From Apostichopus japonicus (lineage: Eukaryota > Echinodermata > Holothuroidea > Aspidochirotida > Stichopodidae), in assembly GCF_037975245.1 (NCBI RefSeq), contig NC_092567.1:20747376-20811375 (forward strand): 64,000 nucleotides of DNA, written 5' to 3'. A program made the translations under genes and the position numbers. This document shows, in pieces, positions 36,460 through 49,559 of the stretch. The notes under the pieces were generated by a model that was given only the letters and a program-made list of their open reading frames with translations, was not told the origin of the DNA and did not search any database. Each line of letters begins with the position of its first letter. Position 1 is the stretch's first letter.

Positions 36460-39400
36460 GGTGCACAATGCATATCTTGGCGTGACATAATGCTACAAGG
36501 ACCTGGAGATGCAACCATTTTTGCGATAAAGTTAATTAAGCTATCAGTTCCAGCCATCAGAAGTTCATTTGAATGCCACATGGTAAACCCACATGCTCAA
36601 TGAAGAGATAATACATAGATTATCGGACGATAAGCGTGGTTAAATGGTCCATTAATCTGATAAAGCAACTGACGGAGAACGCAGTTTGTCGATTCTGAGA
36701 TCTCCTAAGTTTTGTTTTTGGTTTTGATGAAAGTTATAACGAATGTCGCTGCCAAGACGTTGCTCAGTGAATATTAGTTTCAAAAATGTACAAAAACTGG
36801 ACAACGAAATGAAAAAAAGATAAAGATAAAATTTAACCAAAATGTACTCCAGTTTTCATAATTATTTGAGCTGAAATTTTATGATATATGGCATTCCTAA
36901 TTCACGACAACAAAAACAAAACAAAACCATATCCCGTGATATTCGTCAACAATTTTTGTTTATTATTTAGAAGAATTAACCAAGCTACTTTACTGTCTTT
37001 ACGCTTCAGTTATCTTTGCACTTTAAAACTACGAACGTTCAATAACATACGTCATCTCGTCGCCTTATAGACTAGTGAATATTCATGAATACAAGAAACT
37101 TCATAACCTCGGGGAAAAAAACTTTTTACAAACAACAATTTAGTTTTTTTTAATAACATTTGCGCAAAAACAGATGTCAATGTATGATTAATTTTCCTAT
37201 ATCATTTTTTAGGAAAGAGTTAAGAAATAATTTAACTCTCAAACCAATATCGCATCGTCTATGGGGGACGGGAGAGGGAGAGGAAGAGGGGTATAGGTTA
37301 GGACAGAGAAGGGGTGTGGCTTATTCTGGTGGAGAAAGAATACTTCGCAACTGTTGTACCGAATCACATGTTTATGAAAACAATTTGAAGAAAACGGGTC
37401 GTGTGACGAGGATTCCAGGGAATATTCTTTCGAAAATAGATCATTTCTAAACCAAATTTATAAGGAAATCTTATCGTTTCATCTACAGAGCATACGGTGT
37501 CTCGTGGGTGACCATCATCGATAACCTGTTTCTTCCTATACTAAAATGTCATGTTGAACCGCCTTCAGTTAATTATTCTGTGTTTTGAACAAAGGCAATC
37601 CCAAAAGATTTCTTGTTCAAAAATGATGACATACATTTTACAACGATCCAACCCTCCTTAAAGGTTACCATTTTAACCTAGTAGTTTTTGTTTTTTGCCA
37701 ATGAGAAATGTTGAGTATATCAGAGTATATATAAGGAACTGTGTAAAATAACACTGAGTTGTGATAGTGACAGAACTTGCTTCCGGGTAGGGGAGTTTTA
37801 GGGTGCGTTAGTTAGGGCATTACTAATGAAATTTCACGCCAGCGCGAACCTCAATAACGTTTCATATTTGAATAGGCTAAAATAAATTTTACAAAAATGT
37901 TGTAATTACTCGCAAAAGCAGCTCGGTCAGCAGCCCTTCCCATCCTCTCCCCATTTACTACTGTAACAAATAATTTGGTATCTTTGGAGGTGTGGATGGT
38001 GCAGGAGGTTATTTAATAGTGAACAGAAAGTTTATACTAACATACTGATCTTTGTGGTCAACTGGGTTGTTAACTAGTCTATGTTCAAATAAAATTGCTT
38101 TAAATAAGGTTACTGCTGACCACGGGCAAGTGCATCCCCGTTAAAGTTTCATTGATTTTTCCTGGCCGACAATAAATGGTGACTTTCAATTGGAATTGAG
38201 TATCATCTACACTGCGTCAACTGAGTTAGAACCAACGAACAATGAAGAGAAAAAAATTAACGCTTTATGTAAAGTGATGGCGCTAGTTTAAAACTCAACG
38301 CTAATTTGATAGAATATTAGGACGAATAGCAAGCCCCTCATCAGGTCACTAATTCAGTGGACGGTGGCTGCAAACATGCCTGTCACAAAGAAAGTTATAG
38401 ACCCTCTAGCCATAGGCAATGGTTCACGCACACTACAATAGGACGCTTCTGGTCGATTTGACGGACCCTTTTCGCATCCTCCCGGGTTCGTTACGACATC
38501 AAGGGAGACATAGACACTGGGGGATCCTAAGACACAAAAGGAACCAAGGTTCCATACCACAAATGGAACGCTATGAACTCCACCGTGCCTTGAACCCCCT
38601 AGGATGATTTACACAACCTGCAAATCAAGTGTCTTTCATCTGTCCCTGATAGCACCAGCCATCACGTCAACTGGTAAATGATATGCCTGGATTAATATGT
38701 AAAGAGAGGTGTATGCGAAAGGGTTAAAATATTACTACGTAAACCACCTTTAGATGGAGTCCTGAACACCAGGGCTAAAGTCCAAATAACTACCAAATGT
38801 TTTGAATTTACCTAGACCCCTGCATAGGGCCTATACATGCTGCTTATAACGGGAAACGGGTCATAACATGTCAATCCCCCGCCAAATCGGACGAATAAAA
38901 AAAGGGCAGTGTGTTTTCTCCTTATTTCTACTACGGTTGGCGTGTCCATGACATGATACCTATCGCGTTGTACGCCTACCAGCCGGGTGAATTGGGACGC
39001 GTGTTATTTCTTATTCGTTAGGCTGTTAGAACAATGACATTTCCCCCATAGGCACCATAACACAATTTAGAGTAATGTAGATCCGCTCGAAAGGTTAACC
39101 ATTGTCGGGAAATGTCCCTATAGATGGACTAACTTAAATGACTTTTGATGGTTATGATCAGTTATAATCATTATTTTTGGGTGCTTGGATGTTGAAGTGG
39201 ATAAAACAACTACTGATGGGTCTAAAGATCGGATTTATTGAAGGTGTTTTAGAAAAATATTAGGTGAAACAGTATAAGTTCCTGAGAGCTGTCACACGTG
39301 TTGGGGAAGTTCTAAGTTAAATGACACCTCTTCTATACCTCAAAACAGGCTGTACGATCACTGTGAGTACATTTAATAGTGCCGCGACAAGCTATTAGCT

Positions 39401-39895
39401 ACTTATGGTGGTGTGGTAGGGACATGTCAGTTTGAAACCTACTATCTGTGCATGCTCTAGTGACCTTACAAAATCACGAACGTGCCAGAGTTGCAGTACG
39501 AGCGATATACCATGAGTATGTACAGGTATATGAGTCCAATTAAAATTCATCTTAAGTTGGTTTGAGTAAGAGTGCGAGGACAGGGCCCCATAGAGTTGGG
39601 AATCTAACCTCAAGAGCCTCATTATATATGTTCAGGATCAGTAACCTCATAAAGATTGAATTTTCGCGGTGCTGCTGGTATACGAAACAAAGGAACAGTT
39701 ACAGTCGAAAATCATCCAAATGGAAAGTTGAGGATTTGTTCCTCATCCATTCCAAGTGATTGAAGTTACAAAATGCACGATCGGTAGGAACATACAGAGC
39801 CAAAAAGTTACATACAGTGAAATATATTGAAGAGAAGCAGGCACGCACAGTGTTACAGTCCGTGGACGCGACCGAGAGAACCGAAAATTTGGTTC
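36460..39895. other. Non-coding, partly less AT-rich
   Basis: A G-rich patch lies at 37262-37315. The stretch 38340-38620 is less AT-rich with open frames on both strands but no recognisable domain. Nothing else is supported. Confidence 0.45.
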
Positions 39896-39900
39896 AAATC

Positions 39901-40642
39901 ATATTTCTACGAAGATCTAAAGAGGACATGGTAAAAAAAAAACATTATTACGTACGTTATTTATTACGTACGTACGTTATATGTTACGTTCTATAACGAA
40001 GATAGTATAAGAACTGGCGGTACGTACATACTGTAACATATTTGTCTATACATGCAAGATACGTACATCACAGAAGTCAAGCTTATAGTTAACTAAAAGA
40101 TGCCGGAGACAGACAAGGTACATTCGTTCGACTAATACCACAGGTATGCCTGTGCTAAGGCTTGTCACAATATAAACATGGCCACATCCACAATGTCTGA
40201 ATGTTTCCTGCGATACAAGAAAAGGCTCCTCAGAATGCGTCTGAGATGTCTTTCGCTGCTAACTTTTATCCTATGATTTGCTGTCAAGTTATAAAGGATT
40301 TCCTTCTGGCTAAAACCTAAATTATAGTACATACGAACAAGTTCATCCCTCTCCATCTTTGAAATGAAGATGTATCCCGCAGTATATAACGTATAGGCTA
40401 GCTTACGTAAGACGAGTGTTAACATAGGCTATATCACTTAATAAAAGCACGTACGTACATACGTAGGCCTACATTCGTTATAATTATTAAATACGTACGT
40501 GATAACCACTACATAAGTACGTAGTATATACGTAATAACACTACGTACGTACGTAGTAATTATCACGTACGTACGTGGTATTATCACGTACGTACGTAAT
40601 AATATTTTTTAAACATGTCCTCTCTCATCTTCGTATATTTCC
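39901..40642. mobile_element. Inverted-repeat element with ACGTACGT arrays
   Basis: The left arm (39901-39980) and right arm (40581-40642) are inverted: TACGAAGAT, AGAGGACATG, an A-rich stretch, then ATTATTACGTACGT at each end. Inside both ends, (ACGT)2-3 palindromes recur at 39949, 39965, 40449, 40494, 40538, 40565 and 40588 with AT spacers, like subterminal transposase-binding repeats. A minus-strand protein relic lies inside (40165-40425). I read it as an internally deleted DNA transposon. Target duplication unresolved. Confidence 0.7.
40165..40425 (-). pseudogene. Transposase/integrase N-terminal HTH relic
   Basis: The 86-codon minus frame contains, from about residue 24, MERDELVRMYYNLGFSQKEI followed by a helix-turn-helix-like stretch and a basic end RRILRSLFLYRRKHSDI. 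This pattern (ELxRxYxxLGFSxKEI ... RxLxRILxxLxLxRRK) resembles the N-terminus of integrase-like DNA transposon proteins widespread in fish and marine invertebrates, probably the IS3EU-type group. The DDE catalytic core that should follow is absent: the frame stops after VAMFIL and nothing similar follows toward 39900. It is therefore a truncated relic. Family naming is from memory. Confidence 0.5.
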
Positions 40643-40644
40643 AT

Positions 40645-43090
40645 TGCGCGCGTGAACATTCCACGATGCTAATACGGACACATAACAGATGTTCTCCGAT
40701 CAGCATGAAATCGGAATAGAAGGGTATAGAAGGCATCAGACAGGTGTAACAAAATGGTGGCAATCAACTACGTCGTACAAAAATGTGCATATTCAACAGG
40801 TCCGTCATAATTAAGTAACGCCCTTGTTAATGAATAAGCATTACATCAGAGATGATTGGCATCACACTTAAGTTAACGTTCTTGATCAGTGATAGATTTT
40901 GCCAGACTGCTTATATCATTATTTGGGCGATTAAGGTCTTGTTGCAGGTTTTTATGCAGGCTGGTCTATATGCAGGCGGGTCTGCCTCCTTACAAATCTG
41001 AAGACACTTGCAGGGTCAGAGGCATAGAGGGTGAAGAACGGTGCGGAGTGGAGAGGTGTGGGGCAAATGGGGACGAGAAAATTAAAAAAAAAAAAAATTC
41101 TCTATTTATAGAGGGAGTCAGTCAATGATGATGGTATTGCAAGTTTGTCCTTGATTACGTGTCTATCTAACATTTCAGTTGGACAAGACAAATCTTTCAA
41201 AATAATATTTCACTTTAAAGTACACTATTTATTGAAACTGTTGCTAAGAAATCATAAATAAAGATAATGATAGCAACAATAACAAGGATTTCATGAACAT
41301 CAATATGATTTCATCATAATGAATGATGAATATGGTTGATGTAAGAAAGCTCTGGTCAAAACATTGTCATAACAGGAAGAAAAAGAAACAATTTAAAAGT
41401 TTTATCATCTCGATAAGCAGACTTGTCATGACCTTTAATTAAAACACTGCAGAGAAAAACACCAATAGAGGAATTGCACCATCATACCAATTGGTCAAAA
41501 TAAATTTATCGTCAAACTCAGTGGCTTGCGCGCAAAAGACAGGGGGGGGGGCTTGAGGGGGCGGAGGGGACGAGAGGCCGTGGCCTACAAACCTGTATCG
41601 TCTGTCAGGTCATCCTTTCAAACTTCAGAAGGGTATTTAGAAACTCTCAGCTGCTGTGTGAATAACATTCCCCGTTATAGTCTTATTCGCATTATTGTCC
41701 TTGCGAATATAGTTGAGACCTTTATGTAAACTGTATAATCAGGCGCCCAATCGTCCCGCCCATTGCAAACTGTATGATTCACGCACGCATATATCACACA
41801 AAATTCTAACGGCAGAAGTGCATATAACCCTCTCAATTATAGTTTCGATGATGTAAGGCTCCTTAGCAGATTAGACTGTTCCCCCCTATTAGCAAGTCAA
41901 AATTTAACTCGACTTTTATGTATTATCATATGTTTCAACATATCATACTTTGTTTGAGTTTGCCACCACAATTTAAATTTAAACTATGTGCTTCAACTCA
42001 TAACGCGTGTTTCACTTTATTTTTTTCCAAATGTTTTCTTTTTTTCAAGATCTTTGCTTTTATTCTATCAAAATTAATAAGTTGGATATTCCGTGAGAAA
42101 AATACTACTCCGTTGCTATGGATACTGACGATACAACAGCTGCAAAAACAGCGTAACGGAAATCCATTTTTCTAGCCAAAAATTCACTCTCTTTTGTTTT
42201 GAATTGACGTTCCTTGCGGTTTCGAAGTTGTAACTCGTTAAATAAACATAACGTGCTATCGTCCCTTATAATTCCTTCTGTTTTATCCTCTCTATAGACA
42301 AACGTGTTAAACGTACTTTTTCATTTCTCTCGTGTCATTATAAAAATGTGTCATTAAATACATATCTTTATCTATATCTATTTTCAATTTTGAAAATAAT
42401 CTTGAAGATAAACATACAACCTCTTAATAGAGATAGCAGTGAACTAAGATCATAATATTTACTATGGAAATATTACATATCATTCTATAGGCGAGTATGA
42501 ATGTGATATACGGGGGCGTTTGAACTCGCCTATTCCTGGTATTGTTAACGTTCCAGTCGAAGTGTGTACAATTCTGCGCTTTGGCAAAGAAAAATACGTT
42601 CAGGTTACATTTCTTTTTCATCACAGACAACACTCAGTTTTATATGTTGCTATCTAAGGTAGACCATATCTAGCATATGCTCCCCAGCCCCCGCCCCACC
42701 TACCTCCCCCCCGATACCCTTCCTCCCTTCAACACGCACCAAAATATATCAAAGATATACATTCTTAGTTATACATATGTACGTACGTACATATATGACT
42801 CGGTTGTCATGTGACGTCATAAACTCACTCATACTTTTAGTCACTAAGTTGATAAAAACAATAACAACCTCAGCTTCAATTACGCATACAGTTTGTCACA
42901 GTGGTCAACACATTCTGTGAACTTTCCTTTAGTCGATCCCAATAATAGACCTTCTTATCATCCGGTTAAATGTGTTTTCGCAACTTTTTGGGAATGTTTG
43001 AAAGTAGTGAAGCCTGTGACGTTATACCGTGTTTATACTGTTACGGAAGATCCAACTAAACGGTAGGTTCGTTTTTATTCACCGCTTGAG
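40645..43090. other. Non-coding, no clear feature
   Basis: AT-rich sequence with a G-run at 41542-41551 and a 20 bp palindrome, ATATGTACGTACGTACATAT, near 42775-42795. A TGACGTCA lies at 42812-42819. No exon supported. Confidence 0.5.
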
Positions 43091-43094
43091 AATG

Positions 43095-43461
43095 TTAAAG
43101 GGTGTGAAGACCCCGCAAAAAGATACGTCCAATGCCGGTAATCTGACCTAGTTTCGAATGAGGTGCAACAGAAGTGTTAGACAACACCCTCGATCCCAGA
43201 AAATACGCTATAATTGCTACCTTCGGTAATTAGACACTAGTGTACAGTCAGTACATACAGCTGCGGTCAATACCCACAGCACAGTATACAAACGATACAG
43301 CGATGGACATCTCAGGTCCAGCTAAAGATAACAAGGTATCACATTTCATTGTCTGCATTTTGTAGCGAGAAGCAGAAAACTTCACTTGCAAGCAACGGAA
43401 AGTTATTATTTTTTTTCCAGAGCGCGGCACCCGGTTTGGGGCGAGTCTTCAATGCCTTTAA
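43095..43461. mobile_element. TTAA-flanked MITE, copy 2
   Basis: A 367 bp element with TTAA at both ends and termini AGGGTGTGAAGAC / GTCTTCAATGCCT. It is collinear with 27503-27871 throughout, differing by scattered substitutions and small indels. The frame on its minus strand (43248-43430) is not conserved between the copies and is not a gene. Confidence 0.88.
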
Positions 43462-43464
43462 CGG

Positions 43465-44200
43465 AGAAAGAAATTTCTTCTTCTTTTTAGTTTCATGTAA
43501 ATATAATATTTTCTTTTAGGATTTGGCTTCAATCCAAGAAATTACCGATAAAGTACACCTATTAAGGTACAGGAGCAGCCTTTGTGCGTGAAAAATGTAA
43601 AAAATAATACAAATATAATCACTTAAACATAACCGAGATTTTAAACCAATTTCAGTTGAAAAAACAAAAGAGTTGCTTCAGTTAATTTCTAAACTTATAT
43701 ATAGAAGCTTAACATGACCATACTCCATAAGTTAGAATTATATTGCAGTGTCCAACACTTGTTTTACTTTTAGTCGATTGCATATTGCTCATATGTAACT
43801 GTCCGTATACGAAAATCGCTGAAATGAAGGGGAAAATGAAAGAAAGAATAACTCTCCATTTTGTGAAAGAATATATTAAATACATTTCTCTCTTGACGTC
43901 ACCGTCTTGTAATTTGTAAAAATAAATTGTCACAAAGTTGAGTGTATTTTTAATGCGATTTCATCTTTTTATATCTTTTAGACTTGCAAATGGATTTTAC
44001 AATCGGATTTTAAGGTCTTAAAATTGTTGTATGACATAAAAGGTTAATGATTGTTTCCCCTACTCCTTTTTAGAAAGTTTATATGCATTAACAATCAGTT
44101 AATTTCTTTTTCAGGTGTGAATTAAAGTGCCTTCAAATTTATCAGGCTGTCAAAGGTGTCTTGATTTATTCTGCTATTATTACTCGAGTTCGAAAAGGCC
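43465..44200. other. Non-coding, no clear feature
   Basis: AT-rich sequence with a TGACGTCA at 43894-43901. Confidence 0.5.
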
Positions 44201-44203
44201 TGC

Positions 44204-44251
44204 AACGTTTTTAAAACTGTGGACTCTTTATTTCGATTCCTCCTTTGTAAT
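44204..44251. repeat. Left arm of perfect 48 bp inverted repeat
   Basis: The 48 bases AACGTTTTTAAAACTGTGGA...CCTTTGTAAT are the exact reverse complement of 45311-45358. Both arms abut TA-rich microsatellite on their inner side. Confidence 0.95.
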
Positions 44252-44295
44252 ATATATAGCCTATATAGCCTATATAGCCTATATAGCCTATATAG

Positions 44296-44360
<65 letters not shown>

Positions 44361-44381
44361 GTATATATATATAAATATATG

Positions 44382-44436
<55 letters not shown>
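44252..44436. repeat. 9 bp TATATAGCC tandem then (TA)n
   Basis: Five copies of TATATAGCC are followed by a (TA)n array with TATGTA and AAATATATG interruptions to 44436. Confidence 0.93.
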
Positions 44437-44439
<3 letters not shown>

Positions 44440-44574
44440 GAACAGGAAATATGTTTCATGCGAACAACTGAGGCTTGACGAGACAGAAATGAAAGAGAAT
44501 CCATATAGCCGTAGCCTATAAGTAAAGACGAGGAGCGTTTGGTGTTACGGTTGGATCATAACATTCGACGGTTC

Positions 44575-44960
44575 TGGAGGCCTAATAAGGGGGAGGAGGG
44601 GGAGGGGTGAGAGGGTGTTCGGAGTGGTGTTGGGTCTGGGTTTTAAGCCTCGGCGCCCGAAATCAATAGGGAAGATCGGTGTAATGTGGATCGGACTCAG
44701 AGGATATGAAATAAAGAATAAGAATTATTGGTTTTGATAGTATTCTAATGGAAAAGGAGAGCGAAGACAGAGTCTAGTTGATATAAATCGATAAATCGAG
44801 GCCCCAGATGAAGCAACAAAGCGGTCAGGATATAATGTGCAACTGAGAGGGTAAAACGGAGAAGAGAGAGTGGCAGCGGGCGGTACCTGGCGCGTGGGAG
44901 GTGGCGGAGGGGAGGGGGGGGGGGTAGTTGAATGCGGTGGTGTCGGTGGCGGAGCGTACG
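44575..44960. repeat. Purine/G-rich island inside the inverted repeat
   Basis: The plus strand is rich in GGGAGG, GAGAGG and GGTGGCGG words, especially 44589-44625 and 44876-44945. Minus-strand proline-rich frames (44725-44970 and 44745-45008) follow from this composition and lack other support. Confidence 0.6.
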
Positions 44961-45267
44961 GAGAGGACACTGTTTAACTTTTGCACGTAAAATGTAGTTA
45001 ATTTGCATTGTAATAAAAGTAATATCTTAAAAGAGAGGGATAAGGGGACAAAAACACATCATAGTTACAAACATGACATTGACTGTGGTATATATAGTTT
45101 AAAAAAAAACATTCTTGTATTCGTGTCACGTTCCCCTCTAGAGCATTACTATATATATTACTACTGTGGAGTACACTCTCTTCTGTTTTGATAGTTGAGG
45201 TTGGTTGGATATAGGAAAATACGTTCGTATATCAAGCCTCATCGATCGAGTCATAGTGTATTATTTA

Positions 45268-45268
45268 A

Positions 45269-45310
<42 letters not shown>
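45268..45310. repeat. (TA)n microsatellite
   Basis: TA run immediately inside the right arm of the 48 bp inverted repeat. Confidence 0.9.
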
Positions 45311-45314
<4 letters not shown>

Positions 45315-45358
45315 CAAAGGAGGAATCGAAATAAAGAGTCCACAGTTTTAAAAACGTT
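45311..45358. repeat. Right arm of perfect 48 bp inverted repeat
   Basis: Exact reverse complement of 44204-44251; the arms enclose about 1.06 kb. Confidence 0.95.
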
Positions 45359-45362
45359 TTAA

Positions 45363-45625
<263 letters not shown>

Positions 45626-45629
45626 TTGC

Positions 45630-46785
45630 AAATGATAAAAGGGACGGTACGTCACATTATTGTTTTCATCACTAAATCGCAAAGTAAATCTTTGCTACAG
45701 CTGTTTTCCAACACAGGTACAATATACGGTGGTGGGGGAGGGGGGGTAGTCGATAGTCATATCAGGGCACGGTGATAGGGGAAAATGTGTCATCGCCCCC
45801 CCCCCATCCATTTTAATGATCTATTTGTTTCAGGCTAAACCTAGTTCTGCATGCAATGCTTTGCCACGTTCGGACATGACTTTTTTGCATCTTTGGTAAA
45901 TATGCATCTCTCACATATCATTGGACATGTTTTCTCTTACTTTCTTTTTGTTATCGCTAGTCTTAATTACTTGAAACCTTTCAATTAAGATACATTTAGA
46001 TGAAAGGTCTTAATTATCTATTGCATACGCACGAATAAAAACTTATAGGTCAACGAAGTCATTTGAACCCAAATTGGCGTCACTGAGCAAAAAAACCTTA
46101 AAGTTTCATTCGGCGTTGTGTTGTTCTCTTTATAAAGTTTTTCTTTTTCAATCCATTGACAAACACCCCCCTGATCGGTCATTAAATGAAAAAATGGTCA
46201 AATTAAAATGTCATTTATGACCTAATGACAGACCGTCATAAACCGATGCCAGCAAGCATGAATGGCACTTCTACAAAACGTTGATTTTTTTCCTTACGTA
46301 ATCTTGGTTATATAGTCTCTGCAGACTAACTGTGGCAAGTTTAAGCCAGGGACTTCTAGACATCTTTACCTATACCGTGATGAGTTTGTGAATTTTACTT
46401 TTTATATTCTTTCTTTGTTATGTGAGGGCACAGCTGTAGTTTTAGTAAATAGCACAGCAGCATGTAACTGTTGTTCGGTCCTAAGTCCTACAAACCCCTC
46501 ATCAAATCCTTTATGTGCTCTATCAAACAGGAATTTGCTGTGTTCCAAGACGATCATTCTGTAGGAGAATCGTTTACGGTATACCCTCCCCCCCCCCCCC
46601 ATGATAGCGTTTCGTCAACCTCCCCAACCTTAGATTTCTATACTCACTTCCTCCAGACTCCCTTACCCAGTTTCCACCTACGCAGGTAATTTCCGTTGCG
46701 GTTAACCTCGATGCCAAATATGCCCCATATTACCCCAGGCACCGAGGTCATAATTCCCAATGTTAACTGTGGTCTAAGACCCACT
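45630..46785. other. Non-coding, no clear feature
   Basis: AT-rich sequence with C-runs near 45797 and 46587 and a G-run at 45731-45748. No gene. Confidence 0.5.
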
Positions 46786-46788
46786 TCC

Positions 46789-46901
<113 letters not shown>

Positions 46902-47013
46902 TATTTCTCAATATAGTTTCTCCGTTTAGTTCTCAACAAAACGTCACCTTTTAAATAACAAAGCAGCGCCTTTTCATTACAAAATTGAAAAAGGGGAAAG
47001 AATAAAGACAATA

Positions 47014-47475
47014 GCACTATTGAGGTTTTTCACAAACATCACCCCCTCCCTCCCATCCCCCAGACCCTACCATCGGCCAGGCATTTTGTCCTGTCTAATT
47101 TATATTATATTCATCAATTTCAAGTTGCTAGGAATTTGTTTACAGCACTCATAGGAAAAACAGTTAGAAACTGTGAAATAAATATTGTCTCCTCCTGTGT
47201 GTTAACTCACAGCATCCTTGAATGGAGATCATGACCCAGAATGCAGCAGAACAATGAAGCTAAGAATATGACATTGCCGTAATCTCTACTCATCTACGCA
47301 TTCTTTCAAACCTTGACCGAATTACAACAAAGACAATGCTACATTATGTGTCGCGTTTTTCTAATAACAATGGACAAAGATTAAAAAAAGAGGTGCATTT
47401 CTAAGTATTGCACTATTGAGGTTTTTCACAAACGTCATCACCCCCCCCCCTCGTCCCTACCATTCGCCCTGCTTT
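47014..47475. repeat. Short direct repeat pair, ~70 bp
   Basis: GCACTATTGAGGTTTTTCAC plus AAAC, a C-rich run and CCCTACCAT.CGCC occur at 47014-47090 and again at 47410-47475. The copies diverge in the C-rich part. There is no element boundary. Confidence 0.7.
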
Positions 47476-47479
47476 GGTT

Positions 47480-48818
47480 ACTAATTGCACAAACACACTG
47501 TTTGGGAGGCCATATGTTTACTCTGGTGACGTAGTTAACCATACGACATTAATGACGTCAGAGAAAAAAGAATGGTTTTCTCTAGTTCGATCCAAACAAA
47601 CATTCTTAACTTGAGTAATACCACGTATTTCCGTGGTAATACTTATGAGCGAAAACCAAATCCGAATATTAACTGTTTCTAAACTTATTAACTATAGAGC
47701 GCCATCATCAATATTTTCATAAGAAGATATCAAAACATGGTTATAGGTTGTGCAAAGAACATTGATCGGAGAATGACCTTATTTCTCGCCTGACGTTTCA
47801 ATATACCTACGCCCACAAAGAAGTAACACCGACATAAATACACTGCTGTCAGCATGATAAGCAATAATTTAATTATGGGTTACTTTGGCCCTCCCGAGGA
47901 CGTGCTCGTATACCATTGCTGATTCTTGTTCTCTATTTCTCTATTTCAGGGAGCTGAATTTTCCAAACGTTTCAGCACTATAGCATCACATAAAAAGCAT
48001 TCCTGATGCGGAACATTGTAGATTTTGAGGAATATGCCCCCAAAATGAATAATAATAATAATTTAAATAATAATTTTAATAATAATAATAATATTATTAA
48101 ACTTATTTTGGTACCGTATGGCATATAATATGTGCTTTTCACGTTAGAAAATAATTGTGTAATACTCGTACAATTGATATGCATATTCATAATCTACAAT
48201 ATGCTCACTACTGATTGGTCAATATCCTCAGTCCGTAGATGGGAGATATGTAACGTTTAGCTACTGAATTTAAAAAAGCAAGGCCGGATCCATGGAGGGC
48301 TGGCGCGGTGGGGGGGGGGCGGAGCACTATTAATTAGCCCAGCCATAATTTTGATCAAAGCAAATTACTTCATGGGGAAATATGTACTCTTCCTGAGTGG
48401 GCGTTCTTATGCATCATGATTTCGACAGTAATCTGTATTCCATAACAACCGCTCAGCAATTAGATGGCGCTCTGTTAAATCATGATGATATTTAACTAAC
48501 AATCACACTTTGTGAGGATCGGCGGCTGATAGAGCTTAGTTCAGGGTTCAGTGCAGCAAACTTACCGCTCTGGAAGCTGTTCACCTCCCTAGTACAAGTC
48601 TGCAACAAGGGTAAGCTGAATTTGGGAGGGTATTTTATTTCTTAGCGGAGAGGAACGAGGAGGGGTAGGGGTCACGTCTATCACTTGAGTGATCCCCCTG
48701 AACAAGTGGTAATTTTGGTACTAAAAATTGAGGGTTCTTTCACGAAAAATGGAACAATATTTTGCTTGAAAACGCTTGAAACAATGTTAAAGAACTGTTT
48801 TGGTTGTACCGCACACCC

Positions 48819-48820
<2 letters not shown>
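47480..48820. other. Non-coding, no clear feature
   Basis: Includes an AAT-rich microsatellite at 48043-48092, a TGACGTCA at 47553-47560 and a G-rich patch at 48309-48321. No gene. Confidence 0.5.

Positions 48821-48824
<4 letters not shown>

Positions 48825-48860
<36 letters not shown>
48825..48860. repeat. (TA)n microsatellite
   Basis: TA run directly before copy 1 of the 275 bp duplication. Confidence 0.9.
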
Positions 48861-48861
<1 letters not shown>

Positions 48862-49134
48862 GATATACTTTCAACTAGGATATTTAGCAATATTCTGTCT
48901 GTCAGACTGAGAGGGGGGTGGGCTGAGACCACCTTGATCTCATTCTCGGATTTGGGTAGGGTAGGGGACCACCTACAGCAGTACATGTGATTGCCCTCTG
49001 AACAGCCGCGTCACTAGGCCGGTGCAACTGGTGCGGCCGCCCGGGTCCGGTTGGGGTGGGGGGGGGTGGAGGAGTGAAGAAAGTACCGAGAAAAGAACCA
49101 CCCCCTTCCTGTCCATAACAGAGAAAGTAAAATA
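48861..49134 (+). repeat. 275 bp direct duplication, copy 1
   Basis: Runs from AGATATACTTTCAACTAGGA to GAGAAAGTAAAATA. It is identical to 49279-49554 except for two single-base differences and two extra Gs in a poly-G run in copy 2. It is bounded on both sides by (TA)n. It contains a GCGGCCGC site and a G-run. Frames crossing it are not conserved genes. Confidence 0.95.
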
Positions 49135-49278
<144 letters not shown>

Positions 49279-49554
49279 AGATATACTTTCAACTAGGATA
49301 TTTAGCAATATTCTGTCTGTCAGACTGAGAGGGGGGTGGGCTGAGACCACCTTGATCTCATTCTCGGATTTGGGTAGGGTAGGGGACCACCTACAGCAGT
49401 ACATGTGATTGCCCTCTGAACAGCCGCGTCACTAGGCCGGTGCAACTGGTGCGGCCGCCCTGGTCCGGTTGGGGTGGGGGGGGGGGTGGAGGAGTGAAGG
49501 AAGTACCGAGAAAAGAACCACCCCCTTCCTGTCCATAACAGAGAAAGTAAAATA
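49279..49554 (+). repeat. 275 bp direct duplication, copy 2
   Basis: Near-identical to 48861-49134. It continues into unique sequence at its right end (GTGACAGCG), where copy 1 instead enters (TA)n. Confidence 0.95.
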
Positions 49555-49559
49555 GTGAC

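Noticed and set aside
38340-38620. Possible exon or retroelement fragment in a less AT-rich block
   Set aside because: Both strands have short frames but none shows splice signals, a domain, or a repeat partner in the window.
47788-47830. Second Penelope/hammerhead-like fragment (CCTGACGTTTCAATAT)
   Set aside because: Only GCCTGACGTTTC is shared; the stem and the other core half are not recognisable.
48681-48990. Overlapping 101-codon frames on both strands
   Set aside because: They read through a (TA)n run and the 275 bp duplication; the second copy does not preserve them.
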